From: an uncultured Mycoplasmatota bacterium | Lineage (GTDB): Bacteria > Bacillota_I > Bacilli_A > RF39 > UBA660 | Assembly (NCBI GenBank): GCA_937944975.1 | Contig: CALEBF010000002.1 | Coordinates: forward strand, 124,001-188,000 | Direction of reading: 5' to 3' | DNA length: 64,000 bases | In this document: positions 34,509-41,402 of the stretch, in pieces | Numbering within the stretch: position 1 is the stretch's first letter | Layout: every line of letters begins with the position of its first letter | Translations under genes and position numbers: made by a program | Notes under the pieces: generated by a model | Database searches by the model: none | What the model was told of the DNA's origin: nothing | What the model saw: the letters and a program-made list of their open reading frames with translations, nothing else

Positions 34509-36605
34509 ATTCGATATCCATTTATTAAACAACGCGAAGAAAAAGATTGTGGGATTACTTGCTTGCAGATGATACTTGCGTATTACCATTCTTATGTACC
34601 TAAAGAAGAGTTGCGGCAGATCACACATACGACAAAAAGAGGAACGAGTGCGTATGGTTTATTACAAGGAGCTGAACAATTAGGATTTCGCGTTCGTGCG
34701 TTAAAGGGTGATTTTCAAGCGCTCCAGGTAGAACAACTGGTCTATCCGGTGATTGCTCACGTCGTTAAAGAAGGAATTTACTATCATTACGTATTGATTT
34801 ATAAGATGGACCACAAACATCAAAGAATTCTGATTGCTGACCCATCTACTCGGTTATCTTGGGTTACATTTCAGTCTTTTCAAATGGAGTGGAACAATAT
34901 CGTTTTAGTATTGGAACCAATGATACAACTTAGGAATGAAAGAAAAGCATCTGTTTTTGAATTGTGTTATCAAATTATAGAACGCTATCGTAAAGAGGTT
35001 ATCGTTTTGTTCTTTTTTGCACTGATTCAAATGATACTATCTCTCATCATTTCTTATTATTTTAAAGTGACCGTCGATTTTATTTCGAATCTCGGAACAA
35101 AGCTTGAATTTTATTTGGTATCGATTTTCTTTCTCTTTTTTTTCATATTGCACGGTTTATCATCGGTCTTTCATTCTGATGTAATTTTAAAGTGGAGTAC
35201 AGCGCTCGATTTATCCTTTACGAAAGATATCTTTCAAAAATTAGTTTCACTTCCGTATGATAAATTTCATAGACGCTCTACAGGTGAGATTATGACGTAC
35301 TTTCAAGAGTTGATGCAGCTAAAAGATATTTTGATCACATTTGTAAGTTCTATTCTATTAGATATCTTATTTTGTATCGGAGCCCTTCTGCTTTTAAGTA
35401 CGATATCTCTTTCTCTTTTTTCTCTATGTCTTTTTATGATATGTCTTTACGGAATGATTTTTGCGTTGTGTAAGCGATGTTATCAAATTTACATGCCACT
35501 TGTAAAAAGAGAACAGGGTAACGTATCTCATTGGTTAATCGAAAGTGTAAGAGGGTATGAAACAGTAAAAGGATCTCACTTGGAACACGTTTTGAATTCT
35601 TTTTTTGGAAGATATCATTACCGATTTGAGAAGGAAGCCTACCATTTAAAGCAATTAGAAAGAAGAGAACAGATTGGAGAGCAACTTCTTCTAGAGAGTG
35701 TTCGCTTTCTCTTTATCTTTTTAGGAGGTATCATGATGTTAAAACGAAATCTTACGATCGCAAGTTTCGTATTTGCCTACATGTTGTTCGATTATGTCAT
35801 ATCACCAATGCGAACTTTTTGTCACTTTTTTTTAGAATGGATACAAGTAAGAACTGCTATTTGTGAATTATCTTTTTTATGGAAGGAAAAAAAGGAAAGA
35901 AACAAGATCGTATTGTCGGGCATCCAAACAATCGAATTTCGACATTTGTGTTATGCATATGAAGAAGATACATTGGTATTAAAAAATATCGATATTATTC
36001 TAAAAGAAAAGGAACATGTGATGTTATTTGGTCCTTCCGGAAGCGGAAAAAGTACGATATTTCAATTGCTGATGAAATTCTATCAAGCCAAAGAGAATTC
36101 TATTTTTATCAATGCCATCGATTACCACCAGTATGAAAGAGAATCTTTCTTGCGCCATCTTTGTTACATATCGAAGAAAGAAACACTATTTACGACGAAT
36201 TTATACGAAAATATTACACTAGCAAGGAAGATATCTCAATCAGAATTTTTAAAAGTGTGTCACGTGTGTCAACTTGATTTTATCGATCAATTTAAGGGTG
36301 GATATTACATGCTGGTTGAAGAAAATGGAAAAAATTTATCAGGAGGACAGTGTCAACGAATTATATTGGCTCGCGCATTATTATTGCCGTGTGAGTTTTT
36401 GATTATCGATGAAGGGCTTAACCAAATAGAAGTTACATTAGAAAGGCAAATACTTCAAGATGTGATGCGATACTATCCCGAAAAGACGATTATTTATATT
36501 ACACATCGATATCGGAATTTTGATTTGTTTTCGAGACTCTTATATATGAAACATGGAAGAATCTTAAAAGATTGGTATCGAAAAGGGGAGAAACTAGTAG
36601 ATTGA
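34509..36605 (+). CDS. Peptidase C39-containing bacteriocin ABC exporter
   Basis: This membrane exporter of about 698 residues cuts double-glycine leaders and pumps the peptide out. The C39 peptidase domain (about 1-135) has the catalytic Cys in EEKDCGITCLQM, His in YYHYVLIY and Asp in IADPST. About six membrane helices follow (155-430), then the ATPase with GPSGSGKST, LSGGQCQR and FLIIDE. The expected N-terminus, RYPFIKQREEKDCG, begins right after an ATT codon at 34509, spaced correctly from GGAGGTGA. No ATG, GTG or TTG fits, so an ATT start is proposed. Walker B is followed by Glu, so the ATPase looks active. It exports the peptides at 37018 and 37166. Confidence 0.9.
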   Translation: MRYPFIKQREEKDCGITCLQMILAYYHSYVPKEELRQITHTTKRGTSAYGLLQGAEQLGFRVRALKGDFQALQVEQLVYPVIAHVVKEGIYYHYVLIYKMDHKHQRILIADPSTRLSWVTFQSFQMEWNNIVLVLEPMIQLRNERKASVFELCYQIIERYRKEVIVLFFFALIQMILSLIISYYFKVTVDFISNLGTKLEFYLVSIFFLFFFILHGLSSVFHSDVILKWSTALDLSFTKDIFQKLVSLPYDKFHRRSTGEIMTYFQELMQLKDILITFVSSILLDILFCIGALLLLSTISLSLFSLCLFMICLYGMIFALCKRCYQIYMPLVKREQGNVSHWLIESVRGYETVKGSHLEHVLNSFFGRYHYRFEKEAYHLKQLERREQIGEQLLLESVRFLFIFLGGIMMLKRNLTIASFVFAYMLFDYVISPMRTFCHFFLEWIQVRTAICELSFLWKEKKERNKIVLSGIQTIEFRHLCYAYEEDTLVLKNIDIILKEKEHVMLFGPSGSGKSTIFQLLMKFYQAKENSIFINAIDYHQYERESFLRHLCYISKKETLFTTNLYENITLARKISQSEFLKVCHVCQLDFIDQFKGGYYMLVEENGKNLSGGQCQRIILARALLLPCEFLIIDEGLNQIEVTLERQILQDVMRYYPEKTIIYITHRYRNFDLFSRLLYMKHGRILKDWYRKGEKLVD

Positions 36606-37003
36606 ATCTCTCTATTTCGAAAGGAATTTTTATGCTTGTCTGCTTGTGGGGAATGATTGCGATCTTTATTCTGGTCATTGCTTTTTGCTATTCATATCAC
36701 ATGGTGCGTTCTTTTATGGGAATCATGGTACTAGATAGTGATAAATACTATTTAAAAGGGTATCCGAGAGTAGAAGATATCAACTTTCTAAAAGGCAAAA
36801 GCATTTGGATTGAGGAGCAAGAATACGATATTTTAAACATTTTACTTACAGATGAAGTTGTCATCGGAGAAGATGGAGCGGTGTATCAAGCAATAATGAT
36901 TGAGTGTGACTGGAATTTTAAAATAAAATCGAATTACAAAAGTGTAATCGCAACTTATCGAACAGAGAAAAAAACTTGGATGCAAAGATATTTTAAATGG
37001 TAG
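36602..37003 (+). CDS. Small membrane protein of the bacteriocin operon (accessory or immunity)
   Basis: This protein of about 133 residues has one strong membrane helix (about 10-35) and a small beta-rich outer domain ending VIATYRTEKKTWMQRYFKW. That ending resembles the last part of HlyD-type bacteriocin accessory proteins (a pxx-A-xITYRxEKxx pattern), but the coiled coil and lipoyl parts are absent. It could be a minimal accessory protein, or the immunity protein for the two peptides. The likely start is the TTG at 36602, which overlaps the exporter stop (TTGA) and is probably coupled to it. Confidence 0.55.
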   Translation: MNLSISKGIFMLVCLWGMIAIFILVIAFCYSYHMVRSFMGIMVLDSDKYYLKGYPRVEDINFLKGKSIWIEEQEYDILNILLTDEVVIGEDGAVYQAIMIECDWNFKIKSNYKSVIATYRTEKKTWMQRYFKW

Positions 37004-37017
37004 AAAGGAGGAGAGAA

Positions 37018-37173
37018 GTGGAACTGATCGAAAAGGAAGAGTTAAAAAAAATAGTCGGTGGCGGAGTGAGTACTGGCGCAAGCGTAGCGCTCGCACTTAC
37101 TGCTGGTATCGTGTTTGTGATCGGTGTGATCGATGGATACTTAAGGCCGCTTCTATGTCATACAAATGAGTGA
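37018..37173 (+). CDS. Class II bacteriocin precursor, peptide 1
   Basis: This 51-residue peptide starts at GTG after the very strong signal AAAGGAGGAGAGAA. The leader is MELIEKEELKKIVGG, with the double-glycine pattern (Glu at -8, Leu at -7, Ile at -4, Gly-Gly at -2/-1). The predicted mature part has 36 residues and begins GVSTGASVALALTAG, a GxxxG-containing, very hydrophobic helix, and ends PLLCHTNE with one Cys. The gene was below usual length cut-offs. The C39 exporter upstream and a second leader peptide overlapping its end support the call. Confidence 0.82.
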   Translation: MELIEKEELKKIVGGGVSTGASVALALTAGIVFVIGVIDGYLRPLLCHTNE

Positions 37174-37339
37174 GTTAACAAAAGAAGAAGCAGTGCGGAT
37201 TTATGGTGGAGTGAATCTCTCTGGGACGATCGTAAATGCATTTTTAAAAGGTGTCGATCTTATCTTGGAATTAGGGAGAAGTCTAGGAAGTGCGATTCGC
37301 CGAATTCAAGATCATAATGTTTGTCCGTATCAAAAATAG
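37166..37339 (+). CDS. Class II bacteriocin precursor, peptide 2
   Basis: This 57-residue peptide starts at an ATG that overlaps the end of peptide 1 by 8 bases. The leader is MSELTKEEAVRIYGG, with Leu at -12, Glu at -8, Ala at -7, Ile at -4 and Gly-Gly. The predicted mature part has 42 residues, begins VNLSGTIVNAFLKG and contains LELGRSLGSAIRRIQ, an amphipathic basic helix with a GxxxG motif. It ends NVCPYQK with one Cys. Overlapping genes ensure equal production, as in two-peptide (class IIb) bacteriocins. No good separate ribosome binding site is seen, so translation is probably coupled. Confidence 0.8.
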   Translation: MSELTKEEAVRIYGGVNLSGTIVNAFLKGVDLILELGRSLGSAIRRIQDHNVCPYQK

Positions 37340-37351
37340 AAAAGATTGGGG

Positions 37352-37390
37352 AAAAAGAGTCGCTAGAACGTACTTTTTTTCTCTTTTTTT
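37352..37390 (+). terminator. Terminator after the bacteriocin genes
   Basis: AAAAAGAGT pairs with ACTTTTTTT (one G-T pair) or, alternatively, AAAAAGAG with CTCTTTTT, followed by T bases. It ends the bacteriocin operon. Confidence 0.65.
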
Positions 37391-37411
37391 GTCACAAAGT
37401 CCTTTTTTTTG

Positions 37412-37440
37412 TTGAAATCTAGGAATACCCGTGTTATAAT
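37412..37440 (+). promoter_or_regulatory. Promoter of rpsU
   Basis: TTGAAA, 17 bases, TATAAT with extended -10 TGTTATAAT. Confidence 0.65.
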
Positions 37441-37469
37441 ATCACTAGTCAAGAAGGGAGGGAATATTC

Positions 37470-37667
37470 ATGCCTACAGTAGTTGTGAAAAACGGGAATG
37501 TGGATGGAGCGTTAAGAACATTCAAACAAAAAACCGTGAAAAATGGCCTCCTAAAAAACATTAGAGATAGAGAGTTCTATAGTAAACCTGGAGAACGACG
37601 TAGAAAAGCAAAAAAAGAAGGAATCAAAAACAGTCGTAGAAGAGATCGTAGAGAGCGCAATAACTAA
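37470..37667 (+). CDS. rpsU: 30S ribosomal protein S21
   Basis: This 65-residue, very basic protein matches S21: VVVKNGNVDGALRTFKQK, LLKNIRDREFYSKPGERRRKAK, and a basic end (RRRDRRERN). A strong AAGAAGGGAGGG signal precedes the ATG. It is followed by yqeY as in B. subtilis, though separated by a terminator. Confidence 0.95.
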   Translation: MPTVVVKNGNVDGALRTFKQKTVKNGLLKNIRDREFYSKPGERRRKAKKEGIKNSRRRDRRERNN

Positions 37668-37690
37668 GGAGCCAAAAAGAGGCTCCTTTT
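37666..37690 (+). terminator. Terminator after rpsU
   Basis: AAGGAGCC and GGCTCCTT pair perfectly around AAAAAGA, followed by TTT. Readthrough into yqeY is likely because yqeY lacks a visible promoter. Confidence 0.75.
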
Positions 37691-37710
37691 GTGTTAGAAA
37701 GGAAATGGTT

Positions 37711-38154
37711 ATGAAAGAGAGAATATTGAACGATTTAAAAGAGGCAATGAAACAAAAGGATAAAGAGTTATTATCTGTTATCCGCATGGTAAAAGGTGCG
37801 ATCCAAATGGACGAGATTGCAAAGAAAAAAGAATTGAACGATGATGAGGTTATCGCTATTATTTCAAAACAAATTAAAACGAGAAAAGAATCGATTGCAG
37901 AATTTGAAAAAGCAGGACGAGATGATTTAAAGAATCAAACGCAAAGTGAAATCGATATCTTAATGCGCTACATGCCAGAACAAATGAGCGAAGAGGAAGT
38001 ATTAAAGGTCATCGATCAAGCATTTGAAACAGTACAACCAACGAGTATGAAAGACATGGGGAAACTCATGGGAGTGATCACTCCTCAAGTGCGCGGAAAG
38101 GCAGATATGGGATTTGTCAATAAAACGATCAAAGAAAGATTAAGCGCAAATTAA
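37711..38154 (+). CDS. yqeY: GatB/YqeY domain protein
   Basis: This 147-residue helical protein matches YqeY: ILNDLKEAMKQKDKELLSVIRMVKGAI, the QIKTRKESIAEFEKAGRDDL helix, and MRYMPEQMSEEE. The domain also occurs in the GatB subunit of the tRNA amidotransferase, where it binds tRNA, so a tRNA-related role is likely but unproven. The second ATG (37711), seven bases after AAAGGA, is preferred. Confidence 0.92.
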   Translation: MKERILNDLKEAMKQKDKELLSVIRMVKGAIQMDEIAKKKELNDDEVIAIISKQIKTRKESIAEFEKAGRDDLKNQTQSEIDILMRYMPEQMSEEEVLKVIDQAFETVQPTSMKDMGKLMGVITPQVRGKADMGFVNKTIKERLSAN

Positions 38155-38175
38155 AAACACATATTTGTGTTTTTT
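38153..38175 (+). terminator. Terminator after yqeY
   Basis: AAAAACACA and TTGTGTTTTT pair around a short loop, followed by T bases. Confidence 0.75.
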
Positions 38176-38182
38176 CATTTTC

Positions 38183-38210
38183 TTGACAAATCGACAAAAT
38201 ATGATATAAT
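38183..38210 (+). promoter_or_regulatory. Strong promoter of the 38239-39211 pair
   Basis: TTGACA, 16 bases, TATAAT with extended -10 TGATATAAT. Together with the AAGGAGGTGAT ribosome binding site this is among the strongest expression signals in the window. Confidence 0.75.
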
Positions 38211-38238
38211 AATATAATTTCATTAAGGAGGTGATATT

Positions 38239-38781
38239 GTGTATACGATGTTAACATCCACGAAAAAGGGAAACAGATCGAAAAAAGGAGTTTGCTCTAA
38301 TCGTTGGAATCATTTCGCATTACAATATATTGCTGCATATAATGAATTAGGACAGTTTGTCATAAGTCAACCATTCCATACACAGTCACCACAGATTAAA
38401 TGTAGATGTCTTCACTGTTTAGAAGAGATTACATTTCAAAAAGAAGAATTAGAGCAATTTCAACAAATATATAGTGATCGAGTAATTGTTCCTGAAAATA
38501 CAGCGTTTAACCGAATCGACCGTTTTTACGAAAACATGAAAATGATAGGACAATTAGAATCACAACATGGTCTTACATATGAGACGATTCGTGAGTTAAA
38601 AGTTAGAAACCAGCAAATGGATATTCAAGAAAAAGCAGATATAGAATTTATGAAGGATAGAAGAAAAGAAGCAAGTGCTCCAGTTTATAAGACGGAACAG
38701 GAGATTGCAGAAGAGAGTAAACGCTTGTTAATTACGAAAGAAAATTATAGTAAAAGAACAGGAAGCTATTACTCTTCATAA
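38239..38781 (+). CDS. Hypothetical protein with CxCxxC motif
   Basis: This 180-residue soluble protein is not recognised. Near residue 55 it has CRCLHC, which may bind zinc or form disulfides. The C-terminal half is charged and helical (about 95-165). The start is GTG at 38239, directly after AAGGAGGTGATATT. It is paired with the next unknown gene, 16 bases away. The strong promoter suggests an abundant product. Confidence 0.6.
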   Translation: MYTMLTSTKKGNRSKKGVCSNRWNHFALQYIAAYNELGQFVISQPFHTQSPQIKCRCLHCLEEITFQKEELEQFQQIYSDRVIVPENTAFNRIDRFYENMKMIGQLESQHGLTYETIRELKVRNQQMDIQEKADIEFMKDRRKEASAPVYKTEQEIAEESKRLLITKENYSKRTGSYYSS

Positions 38782-38797
38782 AAGAAGGGGTGATAAA

Positions 38798-39211
38798 ATG
38801 AAGTTGAAGGATAAATTAATTGTATTTAAAAATTTAATAACTAGAAACGAACCGACGAAGGAAATATATCCAAATGACATTCTCGCTTGTATCGGAGAGT
38901 TTTCATCATCTGAAACGAATACAGTTCAGAAATATAGTTTGTATCGTTCTTTAGAAAATGGATCAGCGATCGCTTCTGACCTGTACCAAATTGCAGCTGA
39001 TAATACAGTAGAAAAAGCGTTTCCTTATATTCTTTATCCTAGGGAAGATAGTGCCATGTCTTTATGTGAGTTTGAAGAGTTGAGAGAACATTATGAAAGC
39101 TTAAAACAACAATATCCAGAAAAGACACAATATCAATTGTTTTTGGATATGAAGAAATATCAAGAGACAAAAAAGTCGGATCAAAAAGTATGTGTAAATT
39201 ATAAAAAGTGA
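38798..39211 (+). CDS. Hypothetical protein
   Basis: This 137-residue soluble protein is not recognised. It is charged, with possible helices at about 40-75 and 85-125 (CEFEELREHYESLKQQYPEK). There is no membrane segment. It shares the operon of the gene at 38239 and is followed by a terminator before the rpsB leader. Confidence 0.6.
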   Translation: MKLKDKLIVFKNLITRNEPTKEIYPNDILACIGEFSSSETNTVQKYSLYRSLENGSAIASDLYQIAADNTVEKAFPYILYPREDSAMSLCEFEELREHYESLKQQYPEKTQYQLFLDMKKYQETKKSDQKVCVNYKK

Positions 39212-39236
39212 ACTGTGTATACAGTTCTTTTGTTTT
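39210..39236 (+). terminator. Terminator before rpsB
   Basis: GAACTGT and ACAGTTC pair around GTAT, followed by TTTTGTTTT. Confidence 0.75.
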
Positions 39237-39270
39237 GTAAAAAATTCTTTTAAAATGTGTCAGTTTTTCC

Positions 39271-39299
39271 TTGTTTCTGCATACAATTTATGGTATATT
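39271..39299 (+). promoter_or_regulatory. Promoter of rpsB
   Basis: TTGTTT, 17 bases, TATATT. The predicted transcript has a leader of about 100 bases, unlike most genes here. Confidence 0.55.
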
Positions 39300-39305
39300 A
39301 GTTAT

Positions 39306-39408
39306 GGCTTTTTCAAATACACACGATATGGATTTCAATGCCGAGTGCCAATAGGTGGTGTTGAAAGTTGAAATATCGGAGGAAAATAACAAAAGGAGGA
39401 AGAGAATA
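39306..39408 (+). promoter_or_regulatory. Structured rpsB leader, candidate S2 autoregulatory element
   Basis: GATAT-GGA-TTTCAA (39325-39338) can pair with TTGAAATATC (39368-39377). A second TTGAAA at 39361-39366 can compete for the same arm, giving two alternative folds. The loop holds CCAATAGG. S2 leaders that bind S2 are known in Bacillota; the match here is by position and structure only. Confidence 0.45.
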
Positions 39409-40455
39409 ATGGCAGTAGTGTCAATGAGTTATTTATTAGAAGCTGGTGTTCATTTTGGACATCAAACAAAAAGATGGAACCCTAAGATGAAAGAGTACAT
39501 CTTTACTTCAAGAGATGATATTTATATTATCGATTTACAAAAGACTGCAAAGAAAATCGAAGAAGCATATGCAGCTTTGAATGCGATTGCAGCGAATGGT
39601 GGAAAGGTTTTATTTGTAGGAACGAGAAAACAAGCACAAGAAGCTACAAGAGAAGAAGCAATTCGTTCAAATAGTTACTATGTAACAGAGAGATGGTTAG
39701 GGGGAACCTTAACAAACTTTAAAACGATTCGTAATAGAGTAAAACGTTTAGAAGAAATCGAAAAAATGGAACAAGATGGAACTTTCGAAGTATTACCAAA
39801 GAAAGAAGTTGTCGGACTTAGAAAAGAATACGATAAATTAAATAAAGTACTTTGCGGAATCCGCGATATGTACAAATTACCAGATGCGATGATTATTACA
39901 GATCCATCTAAAGAAGAAATTGCAATTAGAGAAGCAAGAAAGTTAAACATTCCAGTATTTGGAATTGTCGATACAAACTGCGATCCTGATATGGTTGACT
40001 ATGTCATCCCAGGAAACGACGATGCAATTCGTGCAGTAAAATTAATTATCGGTGTTCTTGCAAACGCCATCGTAGAAGCAAATGGTGGTGAAATGGTTGA
40101 CTATGTAAGTGCAGACAAGAAAGATGAAAACGGAAACGAAATCATGCAAAGAGCTGTAGAGTCTGTAAAGAAAAAAGAACCAAGAAGATTCGATAAGAAA
40201 AATGATAAATTCAAAAGACCATTTAATAAAGATTTCAAAAAAACAGAAAAAGTAGAAAAGAATACAAAAGACGAATCAGTTGAAGTAAAAAAAGAGGAGC
40301 CAAAGAAGGAAGAAGTGAAAACTGTAGAAAAAGCCGAAGATAACAAAGATTTATCAAAAATGACAGTTGCAGAACTTCGCGAAATGGCAAAAGCAAAAGA
40401 AATCAAAGGATACTCAACAATGAAAAAAGCTGAATTATTAGAAGCTTTAAAATAG
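39409..40455 (+). CDS. rpsB: 30S ribosomal protein S2 with C-terminal SAP/Rho-N-like domain
   Basis: S2 is a 30S subunit protein. Residues about 1-240 match S2 fully (YLLEAGVHFGHQTKRWNPKM, RWLGGTLTNFKTI, VPVFGIVDTNCDP, and IPGNDDAIRA). The protein is 348 residues, about 100 longer than usual. A lysine/glutamate-rich linker (245-310) leads to a final domain LSKMTVAELREMAKAKEI and KAELLEALK, the pattern of Rho N-terminal or SAP nucleic-acid-binding domains. The true ATG at 39409 follows AGGAGGAAGAGAATA. Confidence 0.95.
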   Translation: MAVVSMSYLLEAGVHFGHQTKRWNPKMKEYIFTSRDDIYIIDLQKTAKKIEEAYAALNAIAANGGKVLFVGTRKQAQEATREEAIRSNSYYVTERWLGGTLTNFKTIRNRVKRLEEIEKMEQDGTFEVLPKKEVVGLRKEYDKLNKVLCGIRDMYKLPDAMIITDPSKEEIAIREARKLNIPVFGIVDTNCDPDMVDYVIPGNDDAIRAVKLIIGVLANAIVEANGGEMVDYVSADKKDENGNEIMQRAVESVKKKEPRRFDKKNDKFKRPFNKDFKKTEKVEKNTKDESVEVKKEEPKKEEVKTVEKAEDNKDLSKMTVAELREMAKAKEIKGYSTMKKAELLEALK

Positions 40456-40460
40456 ATGGA

Positions 40461-40490
40461 AAAGATGATTTTTAAATCATCTTTCATTTT
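40461..40490 (+). terminator. Attenuator hairpin between rpsB and tsf
   Basis: AAAGATGATT and AATCATCTTT pair perfectly around TTTA, followed by a broken T-run. It probably allows partial readthrough into tsf. Confidence 0.65.
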
Positions 40491-40507
40491 AGAAAAGGAG
40501 AGTTATT

Positions 40508-41368
40508 ATGATAAGTGCTAGTTTAGTAAAAGAACTAAGAGAAAAAACAGGAGCAGGAATGCTCGACTGTAAAAAGGCATTAGAAGCAAATAATGGAGAT
40601 ATGGATGCTTCTATCGATTGGTTAAGAGAGAAGGGAATTTCAAAGGCTGCAAAGAAAGCAGATCGTATTGCTGCTGAAGGACTTGCTGCGATTAAAATCG
40701 ACGGAAATACTGCTGCAATCGTAGAAGTAAATTCTGAGACAGATTTTGTTGCAAAGAATCCAGAATTCCAAGAGTTAGTAGATGCCATTTTAGATGTCGT
40801 TGTTAAAAATGATGTCAAAACAGTAGAAGAAGCACTTGCTTGCGACGGTTTAAATGATTTAGTCGTTGCAAAGACTTCAAAAATTGGAGAAAAATTAAGC
40901 TTTAGAAGATTTGAAAAAGTCACAAAAACTGATGATCAATCATTCGGATCATACATCCATATGGGTGGAAAAATTGCAGTGTTAACTGTATTAAACGGAG
41001 CATCTGAAGAAGTTGCTCGCGATGTTGCAATGCATGCAGCTGCAATGCGTCCAACTTATGTAAAAAAGGAAGATGTTCCTGCTGATGAGTTAGAAAGAGA
41101 ACGTACTGTATTAAAAGAACAAGCAATGAACGAAGGAAAACCTGCAGAAATCGCTGAAAAGATGGTAGCTGGAAGAATTCAAAAATACTACAAAGAAATT
41201 TGCTTAGAAGAACAACCATTCGTAAAAGATGGAGATGTTACAGTTGGTAAGTTTGTCGCTAACAACGGTGGAACAATCGATCAAATGATTCGTTACGAAG
41301 TTGGAGAAGGAATGGAAAAAAGAGAAGAAAACTTCGCTGAAGAAGTAATGAAACAAATGCAACAATAA
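40508..41368 (+). CDS. tsf: Translation elongation factor Ts
   Basis: EF-Ts is the nucleotide exchange factor of EF-Tu. The 286-residue protein has the UBA-like N-terminus (LVKELREKTGAGMLDCKKAL), the core motif VEVNSETDFVAKN near residue 75, the second half with HIAAMRPTY-like MHAAAMRPTYV, and the C-terminal hairpin. The length is normal for Bacillota. It follows rpsB as in nearly all bacteria. Confidence 0.97.
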   Translation: MISASLVKELREKTGAGMLDCKKALEANNGDMDASIDWLREKGISKAAKKADRIAAEGLAAIKIDGNTAAIVEVNSETDFVAKNPEFQELVDAILDVVVKNDVKTVEEALACDGLNDLVVAKTSKIGEKLSFRRFEKVTKTDDQSFGSYIHMGGKIAVLTVLNGASEEVARDVAMHAAAMRPTYVKKEDVPADELERERTVLKEQAMNEGKPAEIAEKMVAGRIQKYYKEICLEEQPFVKDGDVTVGKFVANNGGTIDQMIRYEVGEGMEKREENFAEEVMKQMQQ

Positions 41369-41373
41369 AATGA

Positions 41374-41402
41374 AAAATGCAGGATTAACCTGCATTTTTT
41401 TT
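41374..41402. terminator. Bidirectional terminator after tsf
   Basis: AAAAATGCAGG and CCTGCATTTTT pair perfectly around ATTAA. The minus-strand gene at 41385 ends inside the loop. Confidence 0.85.

Noticed and set aside
34501..34572. GTG at 34501 as a start of a small peptide
   Set aside because: It shares the ribosome binding site but gives only 23 codons with no leader or family signal.
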